Assembly (NCBI GenBank): GCA_033807695.1
Contig: CM066300.1
Span: 1,984,001 to 2,048,000, forward strand
Length of the DNA: 64,000 nucleotides
Direction of reading: 5' to 3'
Source: Daedaleopsis sinensis
Taxonomy: Eukaryota > Basidiomycota > Agaricomycetes > Polyporales > Polyporaceae
Shown: positions 54,701 through 64,000 of the stretch, one piece after another
Layout: each line of letters starts with the position of its first letter
Numbering within the stretch: position 1 is the stretch's first letter
Notes under the pieces: model-generated
Seen by the model: only the letters and a program-made list of their open reading frames with translations
Told to the model about the DNA's origin: nothing
The model's database searches: none
Program-made: the position numbers and the translations under genes

Positions 54701-56331
54701 TGAAGAATGTGGATATCGAGCATGCCGACGAGGATGACTCGGACGATGAGGAGATCGAGGCGGGTATCTACGGGCCCCGTCGGACGCAATCTTCATCTGC
54801 CGCGATGAAACCCGCGAAGGGGAAGAAGAAGGCATTGGTTCGAAGCGCCACCACGGCCGGGCCATCCAAGACCAAGACGAAGAAGAAGTCGACCAAGCAG
54901 ATGACCCTCACACAGTTCGATCTCAACTCTGACGACGACTCCGACGATGAAGCAATCGAGCACGGTCCGCTCGCATCCAAGAAGCCTACACCGGTAGCTC
55001 GCAAGAAGCAGTTCGAGAAGTCGTCCCATCCTCCTCCATTATTCCGCAGCGCGAAGGACTTGCTTTCGCGCTCGAGCTCTCCGGACGTCCCACTCAACGA
55101 TGCATCGGTTATCGATATCACCAGCACCCCAGAACGGTCACCACATCGTTCCACACGAGCGATGTTAGAACCCTCCCCTGAGAAGCCGATTAAGAATGCT
55201 CGTCTCAGACGCAACAATGTCGTCAACTCCTCTCCTGAACGTCCCAATATTAATCTAAATCGCTCAAGGAGTAGGAGTCCGAATGCAGGAAGCTCATCTC
55301 ATACACCCGAAAGATCAACTTCTCCTACCTCACGAAGTGCCTCCGCCGCAGACGCGGCCGTGGGCGACGATAGCATGGCCTGGCTCATTGAAGACGATGA
55401 CGATGACTTGATGATACCTGGCGCGAATCGTCCTGCGAGTCCACGCACGAAGACAGCGAAGGATCTCGAACCTCTCTTCCTCGAGTCGTCCCCCCTCCGC
55501 AAGAGTTCTCCGATTCGTACATACTCTGATGACGAGCCATTGTTCATGGACGACGAACCCAGCATATCGTCACCTCGCCCTTCACATCCCAAGAAACGAC
55601 TGTCTCCCAAGCGGTCAAAGGGGGACATGGGTCCCCCAGCGTTACCACCGAAGATAGCCCACGCGTCCCCGTCGTTCTCCGACGACTTGCCCCCCGAGCC
55701 GACTTTTGCAGTTCGGGCTCCAGGCAGGGCTGCTCGCAAACGCATCGCAGTAGAAGTGCTCGACCTAGAGTCCTCCCCACTCGCCCCTCCGCCTCTCTCC
55801 CAGAAGCGGCTGCAGCGCGACCGCCCGCGCTCCCCCTCCCCCGAGGCGCAGCCGCCCCCCAAGAAGAAGAAGCGCAAGTTCAAGAACGCCGCCGAGGTCG
55901 CGCGGTACAACCCGTGGGTCGAGCTCGAGGCCTCGCACTCGGGCGACGAGCGGAGTGCGGGCGGCTCGTCCGAGCCGGAGACGGTGCTCGACAGCGACGA
56001 CCGCATGTTCCTCGACGAGCCGTTCGAGTCACAGACGTCCCCCTCCTACGACCAGTCCGCGGTATACCGCCAGAGCCTGCTCACCCAGGTCCCCGGGGGG
56101 CAGGGACCCGCGTTCGCGAACCGCCCCACGAGACGCGGCCAGGCGGCGTTTGGGCCGACCAGGTTGGGCCCATCTACATCCAGGACAGGGAGAACAGGGT
56201 ACCGGCGCGATGTGTCTACTTCGCCCGCACGCCCGGACGACGAGCCGGACGAGTATGTGTTTGGGAGTTTCGTGGTGGACGACGACGCCGAGATCTCCTA
56301 CAGCGCGGGCGGCCCTTCGAGTGATTACTGA
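51722..56331 (+). CDS. MPH1: FANCM/Mph1-type DNA helicase
   Basis: Mph1 is a 3'-5' helicase and translocase that reverses forks and unwinds D-loops to limit crossovers. A disordered acidic N-terminus ([36 protein letters not shown]) precedes the core: [34 protein letters not shown] (motif I), [19 protein letters not shown] (Ia), [30 protein letters not shown] (motif II DEAH), [19 protein letters not shown] (III), then [49 protein letters not shown] and [28 protein letters not shown] (VI). The insert between domains matches the FANCM family. The roughly 600-residue C-terminal tail is Ser/Pro/Asp-rich with KKKRK-type signals and a PIP-like box. About eight short introns; about 1,370 residues. 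Confidence 0.93.
54898..54921 (+). other. PIP-box-like motif in the MPH1 tail
   Basis: [13 protein letters not shown] gives Q-x-x-L-x-x-F followed by Asp instead of a second aromatic, preceded by Lys. This resembles a PCNA-interacting peptide located just after the helicase core. Confidence 0.35.
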
Positions 56332-56468
56332 GCACGCGGGTATGACAGGACGAACGGACTGAATGGGGTGCCAGTACATTATATGTGTATCTATGGAACG
56401 ATGCATACCGGGAGCGATAGCCATATGCAATATACGATAGTGATCAGCGAATATAGCGTAATAGTAGA

Positions 56469-57787
56469 CTACTCGGACAGGAATTGCCAGACTTGAGAGG
56501 CGGCACCTGACATGGTATCCAACCACTGCTTGCCGCCGCTGTGACCTGTACCTTCACCGCCCCTCCCAGATAGCATGTACGGAACACCTCGGTCGCTTGC
56601 AGTGCTCACTGCAGGGACCAACGGGAGCTCGCCCAGAACACCGACGCCAAAGCGTGCTGCTGTTGCTCGGAACGACGCCGGGGACCCAAACAGCTCGTGT
56701 GGGGACGAGCACGAGGGGCAGATGAAGTGCGACTGGTTCAGCATCAGTCCCACGATCTGCGCGCGCAGCCGTCAGCGTCCGCAGCTATCGAGCGGCAGGA
56801 AAGAGTGACGACATACCGGCACGGACACTTTCTGGAACATCGAGATGCCCTTGCGGACGTCCGTCAGCGCGACGTCCTGTGGGGTCGAAACGATCACGGC
56901 CCCTAGCCATCATCACCACCTGTCAGCGACTGCGCCCGCGCCCGTCCGAGCTGGGTTTCTGGCACGCACCGTCAACATTCACAAGCTGGCCGAGCGTGAG
57001 CGGGACGTCGCCGGTCCCTGGGGGCATGTCGATGACCAGCACGTCGAGCCCCGTGCCGGCCGAGTCGCGCCAGTCGACGTCGAAGAGGAGCTGCTGCACG
57101 GCTTTTTGGACCATCAGCCCGCGCCAGACCACGGCGGTGTCTGCGGAGGAGTTCGTGCCCGGCGCTTGGGGGAGGAGGAAGCCCATGGACATGCAGGGGA
57201 GGCCGTGGCCTATGAGCGGGCGGATTGCTCCAGCTAGATGAGTGCCCCGAACAGTGGTACCGGTGAGTTCTGGGTACTGTGAATAGAGGTCGGTGTCACG
57301 CTCACCCTCGGTCAGTTCGGGTTCTTCAGCGATTTCGAGAGCCATCAGCTTCGGGACTGAGGGCCCGAAGATGTCGAGGTCCAGCAGACCCACGCGCGGC
57401 CTCGGGTGCGGCGCATTCTCTGCGTTCAGCGAGAGCGAGAAGGCGAGGTTCACTGCAGGTTTGCAGTGTCAGTACCTCGGATGACGTCCTCGAGAAACGA
57501 CCTGCCCGCGACGGTACTCTTGCCGACGCCGCCCTTCCCGCTTGCGACGGCGAGGACTTTCTTGACATGCGGAAGAGACCTCTTCTGTGGAGGGCCGCCC
57601 TTGCGCGGCATCTGGGGCGGTGGCCCCGGTCGTCTTGGGAGGCCCTACACAAGTTAACGCGTGGCAGCCCAGGAAAGGCAGAGATGCTCACCAGGGGGTT
57701 TTCATGTCTGCGACACGCAGAAGATGAGAGCGGTCTTGTAACGACTGCTCTTGGCCGCCATGTTCTACTTACGCTGGAGGCGAGCAT
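56469..57787 (-). CDS. IND1: Mitochondrial Ind1/NUBPL-type P-loop Fe-S protein
   Basis: Ind1 delivers Fe-S clusters to respiratory complex I. ATG 57787 starts an Arg/Ser-rich presequence ([20 protein letters not shown]). The deviant Walker A is [25 protein letters not shown] with the KGGVGKS signature, then [133 protein letters not shown], where CPSC supplies the bridging cluster cysteines. It ends ...[11 protein letters not shown] at TAG 56469. About five introns; the one within STVA/VNLA has a GC donor (57453-57505). Length is about 350 residues. Its presence implies a complex I-type respiratory chain, as usual in filamentous fungi. Confidence 0.92.
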
Positions 57788-58580
57788 ACTCAGATGGTCT
57801 ATGTGCTATTTACCTTATGGTGACAGGCTTCGCCACCTGGCCCGACGCGGTGGAATTGGCGAACTAATTGAGCAGCCAATCACCTTACGACGGAAGCTTG
57901 GTCATACCCGATTAGGTAAAGTAACCCGCGACACGGAATCGAGTTTGCGTTGAACGTGACATTTCAAACCATCTTCCCACTCCGCGATGTCCACCATGGC
58001 CCGGTGCATATGTATCATGTACAGCCCAAGAACAACACTGTGGTACAGTTCCGGTGCGCTATCACATCTAGAACTCGATGTACCTGAGGCACGATGTTTC
58101 GATGCCATCGGATGTTGAGGCAGATTGAAATCATCGTGGCTGTGGGCCAGAAGATGTGTCATGGGTATGTCTGAACATGGACCCGCTTATTTCAGAACAA
58201 GCGTATGCGCATGTGCTTGGAAGATGGGTAGCTCGCGCGAGTGACTGCCGGTGCGCGTATGGGGAGACTAGCTAGAGACGAGGGTGGGCGGAGAGCGGTT
58301 GCCAAGCTAGCGAACTTGCGGCCGCAGACGGCAGACGGCAAGCGCAACCCAAGGCGGCCCCCAAAACGGGACCAATTCTGAGAAGGGTCCTCGGTACCTC
58401 TCCGCCAAGCATCCCACGCAGACGCCCATCCAACATAGAAGCAGCGGTCGGCGGTCGCGCCTCTTTCCCTCCTCCCATCATCTCCCTCAACGACGCCCCC
58501 GACGACCCAGCAGCTCCTCTAGCTTCGACCTTCCTTTCTGCCTCAGAGCATTTACTCTCCTTTCGTGCACTCTTGAAGCC
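57788..58580. other. Divergent intergenic region between IND1 and the LysM gene
   Basis: About 800 bp. The part next to the LysM start is CT-rich (58450-58580), typical of a strong basidiomycete core promoter and 5' UTR. No TATA box and no further gene are seen. Confidence 0.45.
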
Positions 58581-59445
58581 ATGTTCGCTCGCTCAGTCGT
58601 CGCTGCTCTCGTTGCCGCCCCCTTCTTGGCCCGCAGTACGTGTCGTTTCTCTGACTTAGATCCCCTCTTGTCATGCTCATGCTCTCATTCTAAAAGCCGC
58701 ATTCGCCGCGGGCTGCACTCGCCAATACACCGTCAAGGAGGGTGACTGGTGCGACACCATCTCTGCCGCCCAAAATGTATCCACGTAAGTCTTGTCGGAA
58801 ACACCTGTATTCGATTGTTCCAAGCCTCACACATTCGAACATTTCCAGCTACCAGCTCGCTGCAGTGAACCCGCACATCGACAACCTCTGCCACAACCTC
58901 CAGGTCAACCAGGTGCTCTGCCTGGGTACCGAGGGCGAGGACTGCACCACCACCCACGTCGTCCACACGGGTGACTCCTGCGAGGGTATCACGGGCACGT
59001 ACGGCATCAACTCCACGATCCTCTACCACAACAACCCCCAGCTTGACGCTGAGTGTGAAAATCTCTACGTCGGCGAGGTATGTCACCGTCTGAGCTCCCT
59101 CGATCTGACATGATCTGACAAGCCTTGAATGTCTAGGTTATTTGTGTTGCCAACGCTGTTCTCGCTCCCGCGCCTCCTGCGGGCTTCGTTGCCACTTCCG
59201 TCGTACCTCCAACTGTCGCAGCTACTCATGCTGCCCTGTCGACTCACGTAAACACTCCCGCCGCACCGCCGACTACCACTGCTACTCCCGCCGCGCCGCC
59301 GACTACCACAGATACTCCCGCCGCACCGCCGACTACCACAGCTACTCATGCTGCCCCGTCGACACCTGCTGCCACTTCCACGCCCACCCCTGATGACGGC
59401 GACTCGGATGACGAGGACAACCTCCCCTTCTGCGACGAGTTGTAA
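58581..59445 (+). CDS. Secreted two-LysM protein
   Basis: LysM modules bind chitin-type glycans; secreted fungal LysM proteins can mask chitin fragments from hosts or protect hyphae. The first exon encodes a signal peptide (MFARSVVAALVAAPFLARS/TAFAAG). LysM 1 is CTRQYTVKEGDWCDTISAAQNVST / YQLAAVNPHIDNLCHNLQVNQVLCL; LysM 2 is THVVHTGDSCEGITGTYGINSTILYHNNPQLDAECENLYVGE / VICV. Both have the paired cysteines common in fungal secreted LysM proteins. After them come Pro/Thr/Ala repeats (three 10-residue units) that are likely O-glycosylated, and an acidic end (DDGDSDDEDNLPFCDEL) with one extra cysteine. No GPI signal or membrane helix follows, so it should be released or held by glycan binding. 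Three introns are in phase. No catalytic domain is present. Confidence 0.9.
59254..59343 (+). repeat. Three tandem 30-bp coding repeats in the LysM gene
   Basis: Units of 30 bp starting ACTCCCGCCGC encode TPAAPPTTTA, TPAAPPTTTD and TPAAPPTTTA. A fourth, degenerate unit (ATHAAPSTPA) follows. The high identity between units suggests recent copy-number change. Confidence 0.85.
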
Positions 59446-59919
59446 GGACATGGTGTCATACCAGCCTCGTCATCAATCGGACAGCTACACCCACCCTCTT
59501 AATCCTAGCTCCCTTACTCCTTGTCATTCATTACACATACCCCGCGCAACGGTTTTGCGCTTGCTTGTTACTCTGCGTAATTGTTCGTTACTCGCGTAGA
59601 TAGCTCTGTGGGTTTATTGGCGCGCGTGTTACAGTAACGAAGATCGTCGGGGCCCAGCGGGCCTTCATCCCATTTTGATCTCATAGGATCGCGTCTGAAA
59701 TGTTTCTGGTCGGTGAGTATGTATACATACATTTCGGACCCTTGCATAGATGAATATGCGGATGTAAGGCAGACGAGCCCGTACGGCCATATGGCTGATA
59801 AGCAGGTCCATCGACAATGGACAACATGGGTAGTAGTTCTGACCCCGTATAGTAGTAGAGAGCAACCGATAGCGATGAAAGCAAGTTACAATCGACATTC
59901 AAAACCCATTCAAAACCCA
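59446..59919. other. Convergent gap between the LysM gene and PSF1
   Basis: 3' ends of two convergent genes. Plus-strand open frames that cross into the PSF1 region are shadows. Nothing else is seen. Confidence 0.45.
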
Positions 59920-60765
59920 CTACGATTCCTCCAGGTATCCCTGCTGGATGAGGTGCTCGATATCCGACCGCCGCACCAGGAACCGATGCCCCCGCTTGAA
60001 GTCGATCGCCCCGAGCTCGGTGTGGATGATCCCGCAGTCGCGCACGACGCGGACGTGCACCTGCAGATCCTTCGGCGGGTGCGAGATCTGCGCGAGCAGG
60101 TCGATGTCCTCCGTCACCCCGTGCCCCGCCGCGCCCTTGGCCGCGCTCGAGAACGCGTCCGTGCGCAGCACGAGCAGCGACGCCGCGTACGAGCGCAGGA
60201 AGTCCACCTCGTGCGGCGAGAGCTTCGAGCGGATGTCCTGCGGCGCCGTCCCCGCCGCCGCATCCGCCGCGGGCTCCGCTTGCTCCCTCCCTTGGCCTTG
60301 TGCTTGTGCCTGTGCCTGAGCCTGTGCTTGTGCCTGCGCTGGCGCTTGTGCGGGGGGCAGCGAGAGGAGGAGGGGGAGCGCGCCGCCGACGGACCAGTAG
60401 AGATCCTTGAGGAACTCGATGCGGTGGTGGTGGTACGCGAGCAGGCAACGCTTGTTGCGGAGGATCGCGGTCTGGTAGAGGAGGATCGTGGGCATGTACC
60501 GCTCGCTCTGCGCCTTGCGCCGCCGCTCCTTCTCCGCGTCGAGCGTCGGGTCCGGGTCGTCCGAGTCGTCCCCGCTGCCGTCGCCGTCGGGCGGCGCGGA
60601 CTGGGCGAGGGCCGCCTCGATGCGCGCCTCGAGGTCGCGCTGCTCGCGGATGATGGAGCGGACGAGGACGTCGTTGTATTTGAGGAGCGTGTTCGTCGCG
60701 GTCGACCGCCGGGACTCGGTGAGGAGCTGCGTGGCGAGGTCGCCGTACTGGTTTGCGCTGTTCAT
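59920..60765 (-). CDS. PSF1: GINS complex subunit Psf1
   Basis: Psf1 is one of four GINS subunits of the CMG replicative helicase. This is a single exon of 281 residues. The N-terminal A domain shows YGDLATQLLTESRRSTATNTLLKYNDVLVRSIIREQRDLEARI, followed by MPTILLYQTAILRNKRCLLAYHHHRIEFLKDLYWSVGG and LSPHEVDFLRSYAASLL. The C-terminal B domain, conserved in Psf1, is DIDLLAQISHPPKDLQVHVRVVRDCGIIHTELGAIDFKRGHRFLVRRSDIEHLIQQGYLEE. It is longer than the usual 200-210 residues because of an acidic insertion (DGDGSGDDSDDPDP) and an (Ala-Gln)n plus Ala-rich insertion at the linker between domains. The gene is intronless, rare in this window. Confidence 0.93.
   Translation of the reverse strand: MNSANQYGDLATQLLTESRRSTATNTLLKYNDVLVRSIIREQRDLEARIEAALAQSAPPDGDGSGDDSDDPDPTLDAEKERRRKAQSERYMPTILLYQTAILRNKRCLLAYHHHRIEFLKDLYWSVGGALPLLLSLPPAQAPAQAQAQAQAQAQAQGQGREQAEPAADAAAGTAPQDIRSKLSPHEVDFLRSYAASLLVLRTDAFSSAAKGAAGHGVTEDIDLLAQISHPPKDLQVHVRVVRDCGIIHTELGAIDFKRGHRFLVRRSDIEHLIQQGYLEES
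60295..60354. repeat. Coding (Ala-Gln)n hexanucleotide repeat in PSF1
   Basis: TGTGCC/TGTGCT-type units on the plus strand encode alternating Gln and Ala on the minus strand (APAQAQAQAQAQAQ, then GQG). It lies in the linker between the A and B domains of Psf1. Confidence 0.8.
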
Positions 60766-61014
60766 TGGGTGGTGGGTCTGATATGGAGCTTCGGGAGGCA
60801 GGGTACCAAGTTGGTTAGGGAGAAACGCGTACTACCATTCAGTGAGAGACGCCTCAAGACGCGTCCGGTCACACCTATGCAAAGCGCGTCACACAGAAGC
60901 GCTAGCAAGTGACATCCCAAGACACCGTCTAGTATTCTGGAATCTGAAGCACTCGATACACGGCTGAGCTACAAGTCCCCTTTTCTTTTCTAGATATACA
61001 GCGATTAAAGCGTG

Positions 61015-63678
61015 TTACCAGACCAAATTCATAGCTCTCGCCGTGAGGATCTCACAATCGTCATCAGAATCTGAGTCCCACATGAGATCCTCCTCCTCGG
61101 AATCGGGTTGCCCGGTCAACGTCCGCTGGATTGCATCAGCAATCCGTCCGGAGTGGAGCTCGCAGGGGTAGGCTTCAACTCTGCCATCGCTGTACCGTTT
61201 GAGGTAGATGGACGGTAGGTGGATAGAAAGTATCTCCTGCTTCTCATCGGGGTGCACGTACCCATGCAAGCAGACGTTGTCCTCGTCGACTACAAGGTTA
61301 TGTCTTTAAAGAGCGGTAAGTAGATGAAAACACGTCTCAATGTCCTGTTGACGGAGCTCACCGCTTCTTCAAATGCCGATGCATGCGTCGCTGCGAGCCG
61401 GTAAACTCGCAATACTGGCATCCGTACTTCATCCGTTCGAAGTCAATCAGGTCGTAGCAGGATTCCCGCTCTTTCTCCACCTTCGCGACTTCAGCTCTCT
61501 CCTTGCCTGCAATAGGCTCCCAGACGGGGTAGTTCAAGGACGTCCTGCGGAGAATGGATGCAAACTATTGGGGCGCGTCAATGATCGACTGTTAAACCAC
61601 GAGGACCATACGACTCACTGCCTCGGCCCAATCGTAGACTTGGCGTGTACTATAGGACTCCGTCTCCCGCTGAAGCTCGGGATCATATGTCGACCCAGAC
61701 ACCACAGGCCCTCCAATCAGTCTAGTGTCGCACTCGGCCACATCGCTGTGTGTAGCACGACTTGGATCCAGGCCGCACGCCTTGAGGATGGGTCGGAGAC
61801 AAGACGCGCCCATAGAGGAGAACTCCAATTGGGCGGAGCTCCATGGAGACCGAGTGCGCTGCCTCTTAGACCAAGTCGCTTGCACAGCTATGCTATACCG
61901 ATCCTTCCATTCGGAACGAGGAAGGCGCAGACAGCCATGCGTCAACACATTGGGGTATGTCAGATCCTTCCGGTCACAGGCAGTGCATTGGAACACGGCA
62001 ATTGCAAGCATGAGTGGGTCTTGAACGTCCTCTGGGATCTCCAAGGACGCCTTGACCATGGCCGATAGTTCGTTCCTGCGAAGCTGCCGCCATAGGCCGT
62101 CCGCATCCTGGAACTTCGCGCGCATCGCTGTATGGTCATTCAGAACTGATACGTCCGTGCCGTCTGGTGCATCCAAGATTGAGCGGAATTCAGTCATGAG
62201 CGCGAAGTCCTCGACGTGAGGGCTACCAGGCCATTGCTCGTTTCTTTTGGTGTCTGGTGGGCGGTAAAAGTTGTAGGCTTGATCGAACGCCTTGAGACGG
62301 TTGCATAAGAGAGCCTTGTGATCCGCGTCAAGCCGTCGAGCTTTGACGTGCTCCATATACGTAACCACATCTTCTTGGATGTTCTGCCAGCCTGTAGAAA
62401 TGTGATGAGGGATGATCCGGAAGTGCAGTTATATTGTTTGACGTACTGCGATCCGTAAGCTGCTGGGCTTTCGTAGCAAACTTTTGTGCTTCGAAACGGT
62501 CAAGCTCAGGAGATGACATGCGGCTCAACTCATCCTCCCAGCCAACCTGACATAGTCGAGCTTTGATACTGGTTTGGTTTAGTCTTTGTTATGACATCGT
62601 TTAAATTAGACGTGACTCACCACTTGACACGCTCGACCTTAATTCTATAGATCTCAGTCAGTCTCCTATCCTTCTGGGCATTGATCCAGCCTCCAAGCTC
62701 TAGTGATGCCTATAAGGAGCGACCCATCATGAGATAATTGCATACCAATATTAACGTCGAACTCACTTTGCGTATTTGTGAAGCTCTCTCAGCGAACTCG
62801 GCAGCGAGGCTTTTTCTCGCCTCGTCGTCGTCCATGGCGTCCCAGCGCTCGCGAAACCCGTCAACGTCTGGCTTGTGCCAGAATAAGGCTCTGTCGACAT
62901 CGTGAACACTCGAAATGTCAAAACTCCGATGATATCGCGCGCAAGTACATACCCCGAATCATAGTAACAAGATGGTTTGGTCCCAACCACGGTACAGATA
63001 TCGTTATTGAGATTCTTCATCTGGTCCTGGTTCATCATCCTGCAAACCATATTTTAGTCTCCTCACAGAGTCCGAAGTAAGCATGCCTGCACGCACATAT
63101 TTGGCTTGCAAGAGGGGCAATATCGTGCAGAAAACTCGAAGATGATGGTTTGTATGTTTGGCTTGAGACAAACCTAGGCATACGAGCGTGAGTACCACGA
63201 CTGTCCTCTTGGTGTGATCGGCAACGACATACATGACAATGCGGAAAGAACATGAGGTTGACAAGTGCAGGCTCGCTAAGGTAGGCTGGACAGGCTGGTA
63301 AGTCATCGACGCTTGCTAAAGATGCCTTCCAAATCGGTCTAGCAGACTTCTGTAGGAGAAGCGCACGAAAAGGTTTGCTAGTTCGTGCGAGGTTCATCAA
63401 GTCTTTCGGATGCATGAAACCGAAGATCTGCACCGGATATATTTCAGTACACAGCCCGATGTTGGAAGAATATTCGTAGCGTACCTCCATGAGAACATCT
63501 AGTGGCATGCTGGGCATATCCTTAAGACCTCCACGGCGGCCACGGAGGGTTCTACCGGACGCTCCGTTTGGGCCCAAATTCTCGCTGTCTCCAGTAGAGC
63601 TGACAGGGATAGGTGAGAGACTATTTCATTCGCCAACTTAGTGGCATTGACGTACCTAGATTTCTTGCGTCGTGCCAT
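61015..63678 (-). CDS. F-box protein with zinc-ligand clusters and a C2H2-like end
   Basis: ATG 63678 (MARRKKS) splices to a basic linker and an F-box: MPSMPLDVLMEIFGFMHPKDLMNLARTSKPFRALLLQKSARPIWKAS. Next come LPACPAYLSEPALVNLMFFPHCHVCLKPN and FSARYCPSCKPNM, a CxxC...CxxC pair typical of large agaricomycete F-box families. Further exons give VHDVDRALFWHKPDVDGFRERWDAM, ARKSLAAEFAERASQIRKASLELGGWINAQKDRRLTEIYRIKVERVKW, WQNIQEDVVTYMEHVKARRLD and a long helical part with FQCTACDRKDLTYPNVLTHG. Near the end YGCQYCEFTGSQRRMHRHLKKRH is C2H2-like. The acidic terminus reads DSEEEDLMWDSDSDDDCEIL. About nine introns; about 720 residues. Such F-box proteins are presumed SCF adaptors with unknown targets and are expanded in this group of fungi. 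Confidence 0.75.
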
Positions 63679-64000
63679 GCCAACGTGAATGGTTATGGGC
63701 TGATCGGCTCAGACTCGAAGATGACACAGCGCACAGATAAAGTAACAAGTAGGGACTCGACGAGGTGTCAGTGAACAAGGAGGGGTTTGGATGAGAGTGC
63801 AGCAGTTCGGACTAGGGTGCAAGGTTTAAATAATGGTGCGGAGACCGTCCGCTTTGCCTTCAGACCCCAGCCATAACAATGAGACGATGAAAGCTACATC
63901 CACTCTGGCTTCGATGCAGGTCATTGCACGAGTAGCTATGTCCGTGCATGTGGTTCAGGTCAAAGCGAGGGTTGCAGCAGTGCGGACTTTCAAGGCAAGC
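63679..64000. other. Upstream region of the F-box gene to the right edge
   Basis: No coding or RNA feature is visible. The sequence presumably carries the F-box gene promoter. Confidence 0.4.

Noticed and set aside
57902..58162. 86-codon minus-strand ORF in the IND1-LysM gap
   Set aside because: No recognisable pattern, no splice continuation, and it lies in a promoter region.
59713..60912. 399-codon plus-strand ORF opposite PSF1
   Set aside because: Antisense shadow of the intronless, GC-rich PSF1 gene; the protein is Arg/Leu-rich without motif.
60925..60985. tRNA-like sequence on the minus strand (GGGGACTTGTAGCTCAGCCG...)
   Set aside because: It has an A-box-like TAGCTCAG but no B box (GGTTCGANTCC) and no pairing acceptor or T arm.

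Overview
The window is a gene-dense nuclear segment from a filamentous basidiomycete, most likely an agaricomycete. Reasons: almost every gene is cut by introns of about 47-60 nt with GT-AG ends, base composition is GC-rich, intergenic gaps are mostly 150-900 bp, and the proteins match basidiomycete versions of fungal families (X325/Bim1-like copper protein, two-LysM secreted protein, multi-KH protein of the Khd4 type, F-box protein with zinc-ligand clusters). About 30 genes can be supported. I see no rRNA, no convincing tRNA, no CRISPR array and no intact transposon.

Layout. 1-6.0 kb: SGF11 (runs off the left edge), a CBS+PB1 membrane-anchored protein, a 100-residue hydrophobic protein and a TMEM33/Pom33-family protein, all on the minus strand. 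6.4-11 kb: HAS1 helicase, divergent from PTH2, then an Mpv17/PMP22-family protein. 11-18 kb: UTP4, TIM10, a small zinc protein and threonine aldolase. 17.9-25 kb: URB2 and a small protein with a HW...NCQDW signature. 25-35.5 kb: an RWD-RBR E3 ligase, a multi-KH RNA-binding protein, VMA5, a two-domain rhodanese and an unrecognised small protein. 35.5-40.4 kb: the poorest part for genes, holding a secreted X325 protein and traces of an unrecognised split gene. 40.4-49 kb: mitochondrial single-domain rhodanese, frataxin, an unknown protein, WDR70 and the BET protein BDF1. 49.8-57.8 kb: G-patch/zinc-finger protein, FANCM/MPH1 helicase and IND1. 58.5-64 kb: secreted LysM protein, PSF1 (GINS) and an F-box protein.

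Themes: ribosome biogenesis (HAS1, UTP4, URB2), chromatin and DNA maintenance (SGF11, BDF1, WDR70, MPH1, PSF1), and mitochondrial sulfur, iron and import functions (two rhodaneses, frataxin, IND1, TIM10, Mpv17 family). They sit side by side as ordinary housekeeping genes, often head to head. Nothing suggests a biosynthetic cluster or an island. I did not find a convincing new multi-gene system. The best leads are the HW/NCQDW protein, the split gene near 39.0-39.9 kb, two probable GC-AG introns, a 13-bp promoter element shared by two genes, and a TATA box framed by an inverted repeat upstream of BDF1.

Gene ends were set by reading splice sites by eye, so internal exon borders carry more doubt than identities.
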